Shown here in pieces: positions 14,473 through 21,958 of a stretch of 35,737 nt of DNA. Source of the stretch: an uncultured Oscillospiraceae bacterium (GTDB taxonomy: Bacteria > Bacillota > Clostridia > Oscillospirales > Acutalibacteraceae). The stretch spans positions 1 through 35,737 of the forward strand of contig CAOKRG010000027.1 of assembly GCA_948471095.1 (NCBI GenBank). Reading direction: 5' to 3'. The notes under the pieces are model-generated. The model saw only the letters and a program-made list of their open reading frames with translations. It was not told where the DNA came from and did not search any database. A program made the translations under genes and the position numbers. The number at the start of each line of letters is the position of its first letter. The stretch's first letter is position 1.

Positions 14473-15278
14473 AAAAGGCGGCGGCAAGGCTATACACCTT
14501 TCTTATGTTTTTGTTCCTTTACGCGCCCATTTTGGTGCTCATCGTGTTCTCCTTCAACGACACGGAGACCGCCAGCCGCACGGTTTGGAGCGGATTCTCC
14601 CTGAAATGGTACCAGAAGCTCTTCGAGGACCGGCTGATTCTGGAGGCCCTGCGCAACACCCTGATCATCGCCGTGGCCGCGGCGGCGGCTTCCACGGTGC
14701 TGGGTACCATGGCGGCCATTGGCATCAACTCCATGAAGCGCCTGCCCAAGCGGGTGATGATGAACATCACCAACTTCCCCATGGTCAACCCGGAGATCGT
14801 CACCGGCGTCTCCATGATGCTGCTGTTCGTGTTCGCGGTGGGGCTGTTCGGCGGGCGCAGCCTGGGGATGGCCTCCATCATCGCGGCCCACATCACCTTC
14901 TGCCTGCCCTATGTGATCTTGCAGGTGCTGCCAAAGCTGCGGCAGATGGACGAGAGCCTCTTCGAGGCGGCCCAGGACCTGGGATGCCCCCCGGCAAAGG
15001 CCTTCTTCAAGGTGGTGCTGCCGGAGATCATGCCCGGCGTTGTCACGGGCATGATTATGGCCTTTACCCTCTCCATCGACGACTTTGTGATCAGCTACTT
15101 TACCAGCGGCACCACCCAGACCCTGCCCATCTACATCTACTCCATGACCCGCAAGCGGGTCAGCCCGGAGATCAACGCCCTGTCCACGGTGCTGTTCGCG
15201 GCGGTGATGGCCCTTTTGATCGTGGTCAACGTGCGCACGGCCAAGGCAAGGGGCCAGGCAAAGGAGGAGCGCAGATGA
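14469..15278 (+). CDS. potC: Spermidine/putrescine ABC transporter, permease
   Basis: A 269-residue permease, the PotC partner of PotB. The first membrane segment is FLMFLFLYAPILVLIVFSF (about 12-30), followed by the family's FNDTETASRTVWSGFSLKWY. The coupling loop is EAAQDLGCPPAKAFFKVVLP (about 170-189). SIDDFVISYFTSGTTQTLP (about 207-225) is characteristic of PotC. It starts at GTG 14469 within a GTGA overlap with potB and overlaps potD by four bases. The gene order and tight overlaps show a single four-subunit transporter. Confidence 0.95.
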   Translation: MKKAAARLYTFLMFLFLYAPILVLIVFSFNDTETASRTVWSGFSLKWYQKLFEDRLILEALRNTLIIAVAAAAASTVLGTMAAIGINSMKRLPKRVMMNITNFPMVNPEIVTGVSMMLLFVFAVGLFGGRSLGMASIIAAHITFCLPYVILQVLPKLRQMDESLFEAAQDLGCPPAKAFFKVVLPEIMPGVVTGMIMAFTLSIDDFVISYFTSGTTQTLPIYIYSMTRKRVSPEINALSTVLFAAVMALLIVVNVRTAKARGQAKEERR

Positions 15279-16447
15279 AAAAGCTTTCCCTTTTCCTCAC
15301 GCTCGCCCTGTTTTTCGTTTTGGCGGCCCCGGCGGCCTATGCCCAGGACGCCCCGGACCGTGGCGTGACCCTCAACGTGTACAACTGGGGGGAATACATC
15401 GCCAACGGCACGGACGGCTCCATGGACGTGAACGCGGAGTTCACCCGCCGCACGGGCATTAGGGTGAACTACACCACCTTTGACAGCAACGAGTCCCTCT
15501 ACTCCAAGCTGGCCGGGGGCGGGGCGGATTACGACGTGATCTTCCCCTCGGAGTACATGGTCTCCCGGCTCATCAACGAGGGCCGTTTGGCGGAGCTGGA
15601 CTTTGCCAACATCCCCAATTTTCAGTACATTGACCCCCAGTTCCGGGACCCCAACTACGACCCGGGCAACCGGTACTCCGTGCCCTACACCTGGGGCGTG
15701 GTGGGAATCTTCTACAATACGGACTACATTGAGGAGGTAACCAGCTGGCAGAGCCTGTGGGACAGCCAATACGCCGGAAAGATCCTCATGTTCGACAACC
15801 CGCGGGACAGCTTCGCCATCGCCCAGTTCATGCTGGGCCAGGACGTGAACACCACAGACCCGGCGGACTGGCGGGCGGCGGCGGACCTATTAAAAGGCCA
15901 GAAGCCCCTGGTGCAGGCCTATGTGATGGACCAGATTTTCGACAAGATGGAAAACGGCGAGGCCTGGATTGCCCCCTACTATGCCGGGGACGCGGCCATT
16001 CTGGTGGACAACAGCGACAACATCGCCTTTGCCGTGCCGGAGGAGGGCACCAACTTTTTTGTGGACTGCGCCTGCATTCCCATCACAGCCAGCCATAAGC
16101 GGGAGGCGGAGGAGTACATCAACTTCCTCTGCGACCCGGAAATCTCCGGCGCCAATATGGACTATGTGGGCTACTCCACCCCGGAGACCGCCGCCCGGGA
16201 GTACCTGAGCCCCGAGGTGGTGGAAAGCCCCCTGCACTACCCCAGTGAGGAGACCCTGAGCCGCACCCAGGCCTTTGTGAACCTGCCCGAGGACGCCGCC
16301 AAGCTGGTAGACCAGCTTTGGGCCGAGGTAAAGATGGGCGGGCCGGGAGAGTCGGCGGTGCTCATTGCCATCATTCTGGGCTTTTTGGCGGCGTACCTGG
16401 CCATTATCGCATACAAGCGGCGCAAGCGCCGGCGGGAGCTGCGCTGA
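15275..16447 (+). CDS. potD: Polyamine-binding protein with signal peptide and C-terminal membrane anchor
   Basis: The extracytoplasmic receptor of the Pot transporter, 390 residues. The signal peptide is MKKLSLFLTLALFFVLAAP. The mature part has the PotD hallmark LNVYNWGEYI and ADYDVIFPSEYMVSRL, with aromatic and acidic residues that contact polyamines, including YTWGVVGIFYNTD. Instead of a lipobox Cys, the protein ends in a membrane helix (AVLIAIILGFLAAYLAIIAY, about 359-378) and the basic tail KRRKRRREL. It is therefore probably tethered as a type I membrane protein. ATG 15275 has AAGGAGG upstream; the longer open frame from 14585 is not coding. It overlaps potC by four bases. Confidence 0.95.
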   Translation: MKKLSLFLTLALFFVLAAPAAYAQDAPDRGVTLNVYNWGEYIANGTDGSMDVNAEFTRRTGIRVNYTTFDSNESLYSKLAGGGADYDVIFPSEYMVSRLINEGRLAELDFANIPNFQYIDPQFRDPNYDPGNRYSVPYTWGVVGIFYNTDYIEEVTSWQSLWDSQYAGKILMFDNPRDSFAIAQFMLGQDVNTTDPADWRAAADLLKGQKPLVQAYVMDQIFDKMENGEAWIAPYYAGDAAILVDNSDNIAFAVPEEGTNFFVDCACIPITASHKREAEEYINFLCDPEISGANMDYVGYSTPETAAREYLSPEVVESPLHYPSEETLSRTQAFVNLPEDAAKLVDQLWAEVKMGGPGESAVLIAIILGFLAAYLAIIAYKRRKRRRELR

Positions 16448-16466
16448 GCGCCCCAAGGAGGCAGCG

Positions 16467-17312
16467 ATGAAAAACTTAGCCACTTTTTACGACCATATCT
16501 TGGAGATCGCGAAGCAGGAGCGCGTCTCCGCCGGAGAGGCCCTGGAAGAGGCGGCCCGGCTAGGGATCGCCTGGGTGGAGGTCTCTTACGCCAACGCCCA
16601 GGCGGACCCAAGGGCCCTGGCCGGGGAGCTGGCCCGCCGGGGTCTGGGGGTCTCGGCCATGCCCGCCTTTTTCGACTTCGGCCAAAACCCGGACGTGGAG
16701 GCCCAGGCCGCGCCGGTGCTGGAGGCGGCGGAAGTTTTGGGGGCCAAAACGCTCCTGGTGATTCCCGGCTTCTGGGCCGGGGACGAGGCGGGGCGCCCCG
16801 CCCAGACGGAGGCCATGCTGGTGGGCGTGGAGCGCCTGGGCGGGCTGGCGGACAGGCGGGGCATCCGGCTGGTGATGGAGGAATTCGACAATGCCGCCTC
16901 CCCCATTGCCACCCTGGAGGGCCTGGGCCGCTTTTTGGACCGCTGCCCCGGGCTTATGGCCTGCTTTGACACGGGGAATTTCCGCTTTGCCGCCCAGGAC
17001 GAGCGGGAAGCCTGCCGCGTCCTGGCGGCGCGGACCGGCCATGTGCACCTGAAGGACCGGCGGCTTACCCCGGAATTTGGCGGGGATTCCCTGACCGCCC
17101 TGGACGGGGCCGTGCTGTATCCCAGCCCGGTGGGCGGCGGCGTCATCCGGATGGAGGAGATCCTCCGCCGGCTGAAGGCGGCGGGCTACCAGGGCCTTTA
17201 CACCATCGAGCACTATGGCGCGGCCCCCATGCTGGACTGCCTGCGGCGCTCGGCGGAGTGGGCGCGGGGGAAAATCGAACCGTCCACACAGCCCGAAAGC
17301 GGGCCTAAGTAG
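16467..17312 (+). CDS. Sugar phosphate isomerase/epimerase family (TIM barrel)
   Basis: A 281-residue xylose-isomerase-like TIM-barrel protein (AP-endonuclease family 2 fold). Putative metal ligands lie in IRLVMEEFDN (Glu, about residue 137), CFDTGNFRF (Asp, about 168), GHVHLKDRR (His and Asp, about 190) and YTIEHYG (Glu near the end), the usual barrel positions. ATG 16467 has AAGGAGG at ideal spacing and lies 19 bp after potD, so it is probably co-transcribed with the transporter. A link between sugar isomerisation and polyamine uptake is not obvious. It faces the rhamnose cluster across a terminator. The family includes inositol and tagatose enzymes; the substrate here is unknown. Confidence 0.85.
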   Translation: MKNLATFYDHILEIAKQERVSAGEALEEAARLGIAWVEVSYANAQADPRALAGELARRGLGVSAMPAFFDFGQNPDVEAQAAPVLEAAEVLGAKTLLVIPGFWAGDEAGRPAQTEAMLVGVERLGGLADRRGIRLVMEEFDNAASPIATLEGLGRFLDRCPGLMACFDTGNFRFAAQDEREACRVLAARTGHVHLKDRRLTPEFGGDSLTALDGAVLYPSPVGGGVIRMEEILRRLKAAGYQGLYTIEHYGAAPMLDCLRRSAEWARGKIEPSTQPESGPK

Positions 17313-17317
17313 CATAC

Positions 17318-17360
17318 AAAAGAGCTTCGCCCCCTTTAAAGGCTGGGCGAAGCTCTTTTT
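17318..17360 (+). terminator. Rho-independent terminator of the pot operon
   Basis: AAAGAGCTTCGCCC pairs with GGGCGAAGCTCTTT around a loop of about 11 nt, ending in TTTTT. It begins six bases after the stop codon. The left arm starts with several A residues, so it could also work for the convergent rhaD transcript. Confidence 0.92.
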
Positions 17361-17395
17361 GTACGCTCGCTGATCAAGTTTGTTCGGACGCGGAA

Positions 17396-17421
17396 GAAAA
17401 AGCCGCGGGCCCGCTCTTTTT
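17396..17421 (-). terminator. Possible terminator immediately after rhaD
   Basis: The palindrome GCGGGCCCGC is flanked by AAAAAG on the left and CTTTTT on the right. The hairpin could act in both directions. It touches the rhaD stop codon, and mismatches in the lower stem keep confidence modest. Confidence 0.5.
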
Positions 17422-17423
17422 CC

Positions 17424-18248
17424 CTACGGCGCGTCCGCCTCCAGAAAGTCCTTCCGGTAATCTACCCCGAAGAACTCCGCCAGCTCCTTCATCTCGCTGT
17501 CCTTAATGGTGTTGACTCTGGGCAGATGGGCGGTAAGCATGTAAATCTGCGCGGCCTTCTCCACGGTCTCGATGAGCCCAAAGGTCTCGTCCATGGTCTT
17601 CCCCGCGCCGTAAATGCCGTGCATCCCCCACACCACCAGCCGGAATTCCTTCATCTTCTCCGCCGTGGCCTCGCCGATGGAGTTGGTGCCGCAGAGCATC
17701 CAGGGCAGCACGCCCACGCCGTCCGGGAACACCACAATGCACTCGGTGCACATCTCCCAGAGGGTGTGGGTAAACTTTTTCTCGTCCAGCTCATGGACAA
17801 AGTTCATGGCCAGGGTGTAGGTGGGGTGGCAGTGCATGACCACCCGGTTTTCCAGGTCCACGCCCAGGCGGGCCATGTGGCTCATCAGGTGGGCGGGCAG
17901 CTCGCTGGTAAAGCGGCCCCCGTCCTTATAGCCCCACAGAAGCCGGGCGGTCTGGCCGTCCGGGGCGATCCTGATAACGCCTAAGTTGGTTTCCGGGTCG
18001 TCCTGCACGTTTTTGAAATACTTTCCCGTGCCGGTGACAAGGAAGATTTTGCCAGCCAATGGCTTTGCCTCAAAGCCGATGGGGATCTCCCGGATCACCT
18101 GGCTGACGTCCAGATACTCCGCCGCTTCCTTCTCGTCCAGCAGGCGGCTGATGTTGCCGCCGTTGCGCTCGTCCCAGCCCAGACGGTACATGTTGGCGGT
18201 CGTTTTGCGCATTTCCGTGAGGAACGGCGCGTCCATGATGTTTTTCAT
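17424..18248 (-). CDS. rhaD: L-rhamnulose-1-phosphate aldolase
   Basis: Splits L-rhamnulose 1-phosphate into dihydroxyacetone phosphate and L-lactaldehyde, the last step of the phosphorylated rhamnose pathway. The protein is 274 residues, the same length as E. coli RhaD. It keeps the class II aldolase centre: Glu116 in SELPAH, His139 and His141 in MHCHPT, and His210 in WGMHGIYG. These match E. coli Glu117, His141, His143 and His212. The N-terminal WDERNGGNISRLL contains the phosphate-binding Asn-Gly-Gly-Asn. GGAGG precedes the start. It is last in the cluster, 18 bp after the isomerase-family gene. Confidence is high from the motifs together with rhaB nearby. Confidence 0.95.
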   Translation of the reverse strand: MKNIMDAPFLTEMRKTTANMYRLGWDERNGGNISRLLDEKEAAEYLDVSQVIREIPIGFEAKPLAGKIFLVTGTGKYFKNVQDDPETNLGVIRIAPDGQTARLLWGYKDGGRFTSELPAHLMSHMARLGVDLENRVVMHCHPTYTLAMNFVHELDEKKFTHTLWEMCTECIVVFPDGVGVLPWMLCGTNSIGEATAEKMKEFRLVVWGMHGIYGAGKTMDETFGLIETVEKAAQIYMLTAHLPRVNTIKDSEMKELAEFFGVDYRKDFLEADAP

Positions 18249-18266
18249 CCCATTGACCTCCCTCGT

Positions 18267-19685
18267 TCAGCGGGTGATGACGTCCACCGGCACGTTGAAG
18301 ATTTTTGCCACTTTCAAAATGGCTTCGATGTGCCGCCCGCTGGCCGCCGCCATATGGTGGGTGGGCCCGGCCCCGCTCCAACGGTTGCAGAATTTCCTGG
18401 CCCCGCAGGCAAAGCGGGTGCGCATGTTGGTGTCCCCAAAGTTGAAAATGGGCCCGTCCTCGTTCACGCCCTCGGCCGCCACGAACTTGAAGCGCCCGTC
18501 CCGGTCCTGGGTGACGGCCAGATAGGTGACCGGCCCCAGGCGGGGATAAAACTGGGTCAGGTACCCGCCGCCGGTCTTGCCGTGGAACACGTCCACCACC
18601 TTCATGGCGGGCTTTTTATAGGAGATGTCCGCGTCCCCGGAGCCGCTGTGGCCGATGATGCACAGGTCCTCGTTGAAGTCGATGGAGTACATCTCCGAGA
18701 GCTGGCCCGTGCCGGCGATGGTCTTTAAAATGCTCATGGCCATGGCCACTTTCACGTCCCCCTCCACCGCGCAGGCCACGCCCTGCTTGATGAGCATGGA
18801 GAAGGCCGGGATCAGCATGCTGTCCAGCACCCCGGCCCGCCCCTGGGCGAAGCCGTCGTAGTGGGAGGCAATGAGGGCGATATGCTCGTCCTTGACCCAC
18901 CGCTCAAAGGCAACCACATATTTGGCCATCTCCCAGACCTTTTCGATGGTCCCGCCGCCCTCGACGTCGAAGGTATCCAAAATGTCCTGGGCCTTCTGGC
19001 GGATGGCCGCTTCACCGGCAATACCGTCCGCGATGGCCCACATCTTCTCCCAGTCGAACTGCTTTGTATAGAGGAACATCCGGTGGTAGAGATTGGTCTC
19101 GTCAATATACAGGTCCATCATGCCCGGGTAGGGCCGGCCGATCTGGGCCAGGTTTGTGTCCCGGAAGCGCCGCCGCACCTGGGCGGCCCGGCACCATTCC
19201 TCAATCTCCGCCCGGGCTTCCGGGTCTCCGCCCTCTACCACGCCGGTGACGGCGGCATAGCGCTTGCCCGCCCGCTCCAGGTCCGCGGCCATCTCGCCCA
19301 CGGCCCCGCAGGCGTAGAGCTCCCCGAGCCACGTGGCGGTATCGGTGTTGGGGTAGTCGGGGGCCCTCCTCTTTTGCAGGTTCACCAGCACCACCGGCAC
19401 GTCCAGGTCCCGGACGGCCGGGAGCATGTTGTAGCTTGTGGCGTAGGTCAAAAGCTGCAAGATCACCAGGTCCACGTCCGCCGCGCGGAACTTGTCCCCA
19501 GCCTCCATGGCCTGCTCCTTGGTGGTGACCACGCCGCCGTCGATCGTTTCTACCGTATCGGGCAGGGTCTTTTTGAAGTCCTCATACTGCCCCTCGAACT
19601 CCGGCGCTAACGATGGGAACTGGGGCAGGTAGGCCCCCAGGGCAATGGCGAAAACCCCGATTCTCGCTTTGGTTTCCACTAGCAT
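18267..19685 (-). CDS. L-fucose/L-arabinose isomerase-family protein, candidate rhamnose isomerase
   Basis: A 472-residue protein of the FucI/AraA superfamily. It has an N-terminal Rossmann-like domain (KARIGVFAIALGAY; VDLVILQLLTYATS) and a central region with a DLYIDETNLYHRM stretch. The C-terminal part has LCIIGHSGSGDADISYKKP and GPTHHMAAASGRH, where the family's metal-binding His residues sit. It is not the RhaA family. Lying between rhaB and rhaD with no rhaA in view, it most likely supplies the aldose-to-ketose step (rhamnose to rhamnulose), which is inference. A second possibility is fucose or another 6-deoxy sugar sharing the kinase and aldolase. AAGGAG precedes ATG 19685. Confidence 0.8.
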   Translation of the reverse strand: MLVETKARIGVFAIALGAYLPQFPSLAPEFEGQYEDFKKTLPDTVETIDGGVVTTKEQAMEAGDKFRAADVDLVILQLLTYATSYNMLPAVRDLDVPVVLVNLQKRRAPDYPNTDTATWLGELYACGAVGEMAADLERAGKRYAAVTGVVEGGDPEARAEIEEWCRAAQVRRRFRDTNLAQIGRPYPGMMDLYIDETNLYHRMFLYTKQFDWEKMWAIADGIAGEAAIRQKAQDILDTFDVEGGGTIEKVWEMAKYVVAFERWVKDEHIALIASHYDGFAQGRAGVLDSMLIPAFSMLIKQGVACAVEGDVKVAMAMSILKTIAGTGQLSEMYSIDFNEDLCIIGHSGSGDADISYKKPAMKVVDVFHGKTGGGYLTQFYPRLGPVTYLAVTQDRDGRFKFVAAEGVNEDGPIFNFGDTNMRTRFACGARKFCNRWSGAGPTHHMAAASGRHIEAILKVAKIFNVPVDVITR

Positions 19686-19724
19686 AGTTGTCTCTCCTTA
19701 TGGTTTGGCTTCGATGGCGCCGCT

Positions 19725-20504
19725 TTACCGGCTCAGAGCGTCCGCAACGGCGGCCTTGATTCCTTCGGAGGAGATGGTCGCCCCGGTTATGGCGTCCACC
19801 TCCGTGGACTGGGCGGACAGGATGGAATCGATCACGCCTTTCGCGCTGGAAAAGTACCGGGGGGTCTCCCCATGGCCGGTCACCTCGATGCCGGCGATCT
19901 CCCCGGCGCTTACGGTCACGCTTACGGTTATGGGGCCGTTGCGGCCCTGTCCCGTACCGGTATACACCCCGTCCGGCAGCCCGGGCTCCGGGGTGGGCTC
20001 GGGCGTGGGGGTAGGTTCAGGCGTGGGCTCCGGGGTGGGAGCGGGAGCTGGCGCGGCGCTCTCCATGAGAGCGGGGCTCTTCCCGGCGGGCGGGCCCGCC
20101 CATCTGTCCGGCAGATGTATGCCCACGTCTGTCAGGTGCGCCGCCAGCAGGACAATCATCAGGACTGTCAGCGCCCGGTGGAGGGGCAGCCACCGTTTTC
20201 CAAGCCGCCTGCGGGGCAGGCAGCTGGCGGCAAGGAGCGCCGCACACAAAAAGCAGGCCGTGCCCCAGTTTGCGGTAAAGAGGACCGGGGCCAGCTCCGC
20301 GTCCCCCAAGGCGGCGGCGGGGAGGTTTCCGGCCAAGAGGCCGTGCAGGCAGCCGGTGAGCAGAAGCAGGACGCCCAGGGGAATGTGGATTTTGTGAAAG
20401 GCCCGGTTCAACCCCTTGGCCCGGCTTGCCCGGGCCGGATAGCGCAGGACCTCCAGCGCGCAGAGAAGCGCGGAAACCCAGGCCAAAACCTGACTGATTA
20501 CCAT
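19725..20504 (-). CDS. Membrane protein with C-terminal FMN-binding domain
   Basis: A 259-residue membrane flavoprotein candidate. Roughly four hydrophobic segments fill residues 1-130, with His residues in FHKIHIPLG, CLHGLL, PLHRAL and AAHL that could bind heme, as in ferric-reductase-like cores. A Pro/Thr/Glu linker (PTPEPTPEPTPTPEPTPE) leads to an FMN-binding domain. Its TEVDAITGATISSEG near residue 240 contains the T-G-A-T motif where ApbE attaches FMN to Thr. This suggests an electron-transfer role at the cell surface. I chose ATG 20504 because AAAGGA lies eight bases upstream; a GTG at 20534 has none. It sits between rhaB and the isomerase, an odd location. No ApbE gene is in the window. 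Confidence 0.85.
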   Translation of the reverse strand: MVISQVLAWVSALLCALEVLRYPARASRAKGLNRAFHKIHIPLGVLLLLTGCLHGLLAGNLPAAALGDAELAPVLFTANWGTACFLCAALLAASCLPRRRLGKRWLPLHRALTVLMIVLLAAHLTDVGIHLPDRWAGPPAGKSPALMESAAPAPAPTPEPTPEPTPTPEPTPEPGLPDGVYTGTGQGRNGPITVSVTVSAGEIAGIEVTGHGETPRYFSSAKGVIDSILSAQSTEVDAITGATISSEGIKAAVADALSR

Positions 20505-20564
20505 TCCAATCATCCTTTGCGTTGAGATTTTCACCTACAACACGGATGAAGGGCGGAAATCCGT

Positions 20565-21869
20565 TCACCGGACCGGAAGCTTTTCCCCCGCCGCTTTGAT
20601 TTGACTTCTCAGGTTGCCCAAAGCCGTGGCCTCGATGGGCAGGGCCGCGACTCTGAGGCCGGTCTCCTCTTCCGTCAGGCGGTTTAGGTATTGGTTCTTC
20701 GCCCCGCCGCCCACAATATAGAGCGTGCGGTACTGATTTCCCGTGAGGGCCTTCAGCTCCCGTACGCTTTCGCCGTAGCGCTTGGCCAGGGAGCGGTAGG
20801 CGCAGCGGAAGTAATCCCCCGGGCTCTCGGGACGGGCGAAGCCCGCCTCCTCCAGGGCCCGCCCCATCTCCCCGCTCATGGACCGGGGGGCCATAAAGCG
20901 CTGGGCGGTCACGTCCACCAGGCCCGGATAGGCGCTCTGCTCCGCGTCCGCCGCGAGGGCGGAGAACTCCCTGCCAGGGCAGAGCTCGCCCCGCAGGTTG
21001 TTGACCATCCACATGCCCATGATGTTTTTGAGATAGCGCACGTACCCCACGCCGCCCTCGTTGGAGAAGTTGGCGAAGCGGCTCTCGGGGGTGGCGGCGG
21101 CTTTCGGGAGCTTCGCCCCCAGCAGGCTCCAGGTGCCGGAGGACAGAAACAATTCATCCCCCTCCATGGGAATGCCCTCCACCGCGCTGGCGGTGTCATG
21201 GGTGGGGCAGAGGACCACCTTTATGCCCTTGTACCGGCCCAAAAGGGCCCCCGGCTGGCTCAGCGGGCCGAACAGCCGGTCCGGCAGGCCCAGCCGGGCG
21301 GTGATCTCCCGGTCGATCTCTCCGGTTTCCGCGTTGACCAGGCCCATGGTTGTGGCCTGGGTGTACTCGTGGGCCATGCCCCCGGACAAACGCCACATCA
21401 GGTACTCGGGCGTCATCAGGTAGCCGTCGGCCTCTTCCAGGCGGCCCGCCATTTTGTCGGCATAGAGCTGGTAGACGGTGTTGAAGGGCTGGAACTGGAT
21501 GCCGGTCCGGGCGTACAGCTCCTCGAAGGGGATGATTTCATGGACCTTGGGAACAGCCCTTTCGGTGCGCCCGTCCCGGTAGGCGTAGTAAGGGGCCATG
21601 GGCTGGTTCCCCTTCAGCAGCACATAGTCCACCCCCCAGGCGTCGATGGACAGGCTCTCGATTTGCGGGAACCGGTCCAGCGCCGCGTCCACGCCGGCCC
21701 GGACCTCCCGCTCCAGGCGGCCGGCGTCCCAGACGAGATGGCCCCCCTCCTCCACCGCGCCGTTGGGGAACCGGTAGACCTCGCGGGTCCGCAGCGCGCC
21801 GTCCTCCTGCCAGCCCACGATGTGCCGGCCCGAGGACGCGCCGATGTCGATTGCCAGATAGTATTTCAT
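20565..21869 (-). CDS. rhaB: Rhamnulokinase
   Basis: Phosphorylates L-rhamnulose at C1 using ATP. The 434-residue FGGY-family sugar kinase opens with YLAIDIGASSGRHIVGW, the phosphate-1 loop of the actin-like fold. SIDAWGVDYVLL supplies the conserved Asp, LSSGTWSLLG is typical of RhaB, and LYIVGGGAKNQYLNRL is the adenosine motif. It is about 50 residues shorter than E. coli RhaB and stops right after ALGNLRSQIKAAGEKLPVR, so the terminal helices are missing. AAGGAGG precedes ATG 21869; the open frame further upstream is not coding. It follows serA by 89 bp, with the FMN-binding gene 60 bp downstream. Confidence 0.92.
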   Translation of the reverse strand: MKYYLAIDIGASSGRHIVGWQEDGALRTREVYRFPNGAVEEGGHLVWDAGRLEREVRAGVDAALDRFPQIESLSIDAWGVDYVLLKGNQPMAPYYAYRDGRTERAVPKVHEIIPFEELYARTGIQFQPFNTVYQLYADKMAGRLEEADGYLMTPEYLMWRLSGGMAHEYTQATTMGLVNAETGEIDREITARLGLPDRLFGPLSQPGALLGRYKGIKVVLCPTHDTASAVEGIPMEGDELFLSSGTWSLLGAKLPKAAATPESRFANFSNEGGVGYVRYLKNIMGMWMVNNLRGELCPGREFSALAADAEQSAYPGLVDVTAQRFMAPRSMSGEMGRALEEAGFARPESPGDYFRCAYRSLAKRYGESVRELKALTGNQYRTLYIVGGGAKNQYLNRLTEEETGLRVAALPIEATALGNLRSQIKAAGEKLPVR

Positions 21870-21958
21870 GGATGGCCTCCTTGCCAGAAAATCCGTGGCG
21901 CGGCCCAGGGTTCGAGGCTTTTGCGCCCGCCGCAGCCTGATGGGGCCGCTTTGCCCGG

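Noticed and set aside
14585-15274. Long in-frame upstream extension of potD
   Set aside because: It lies antiphase inside potC, encodes a Gly/His/Arg-rich shadow peptide, and removes the signal peptide from the N-terminus.
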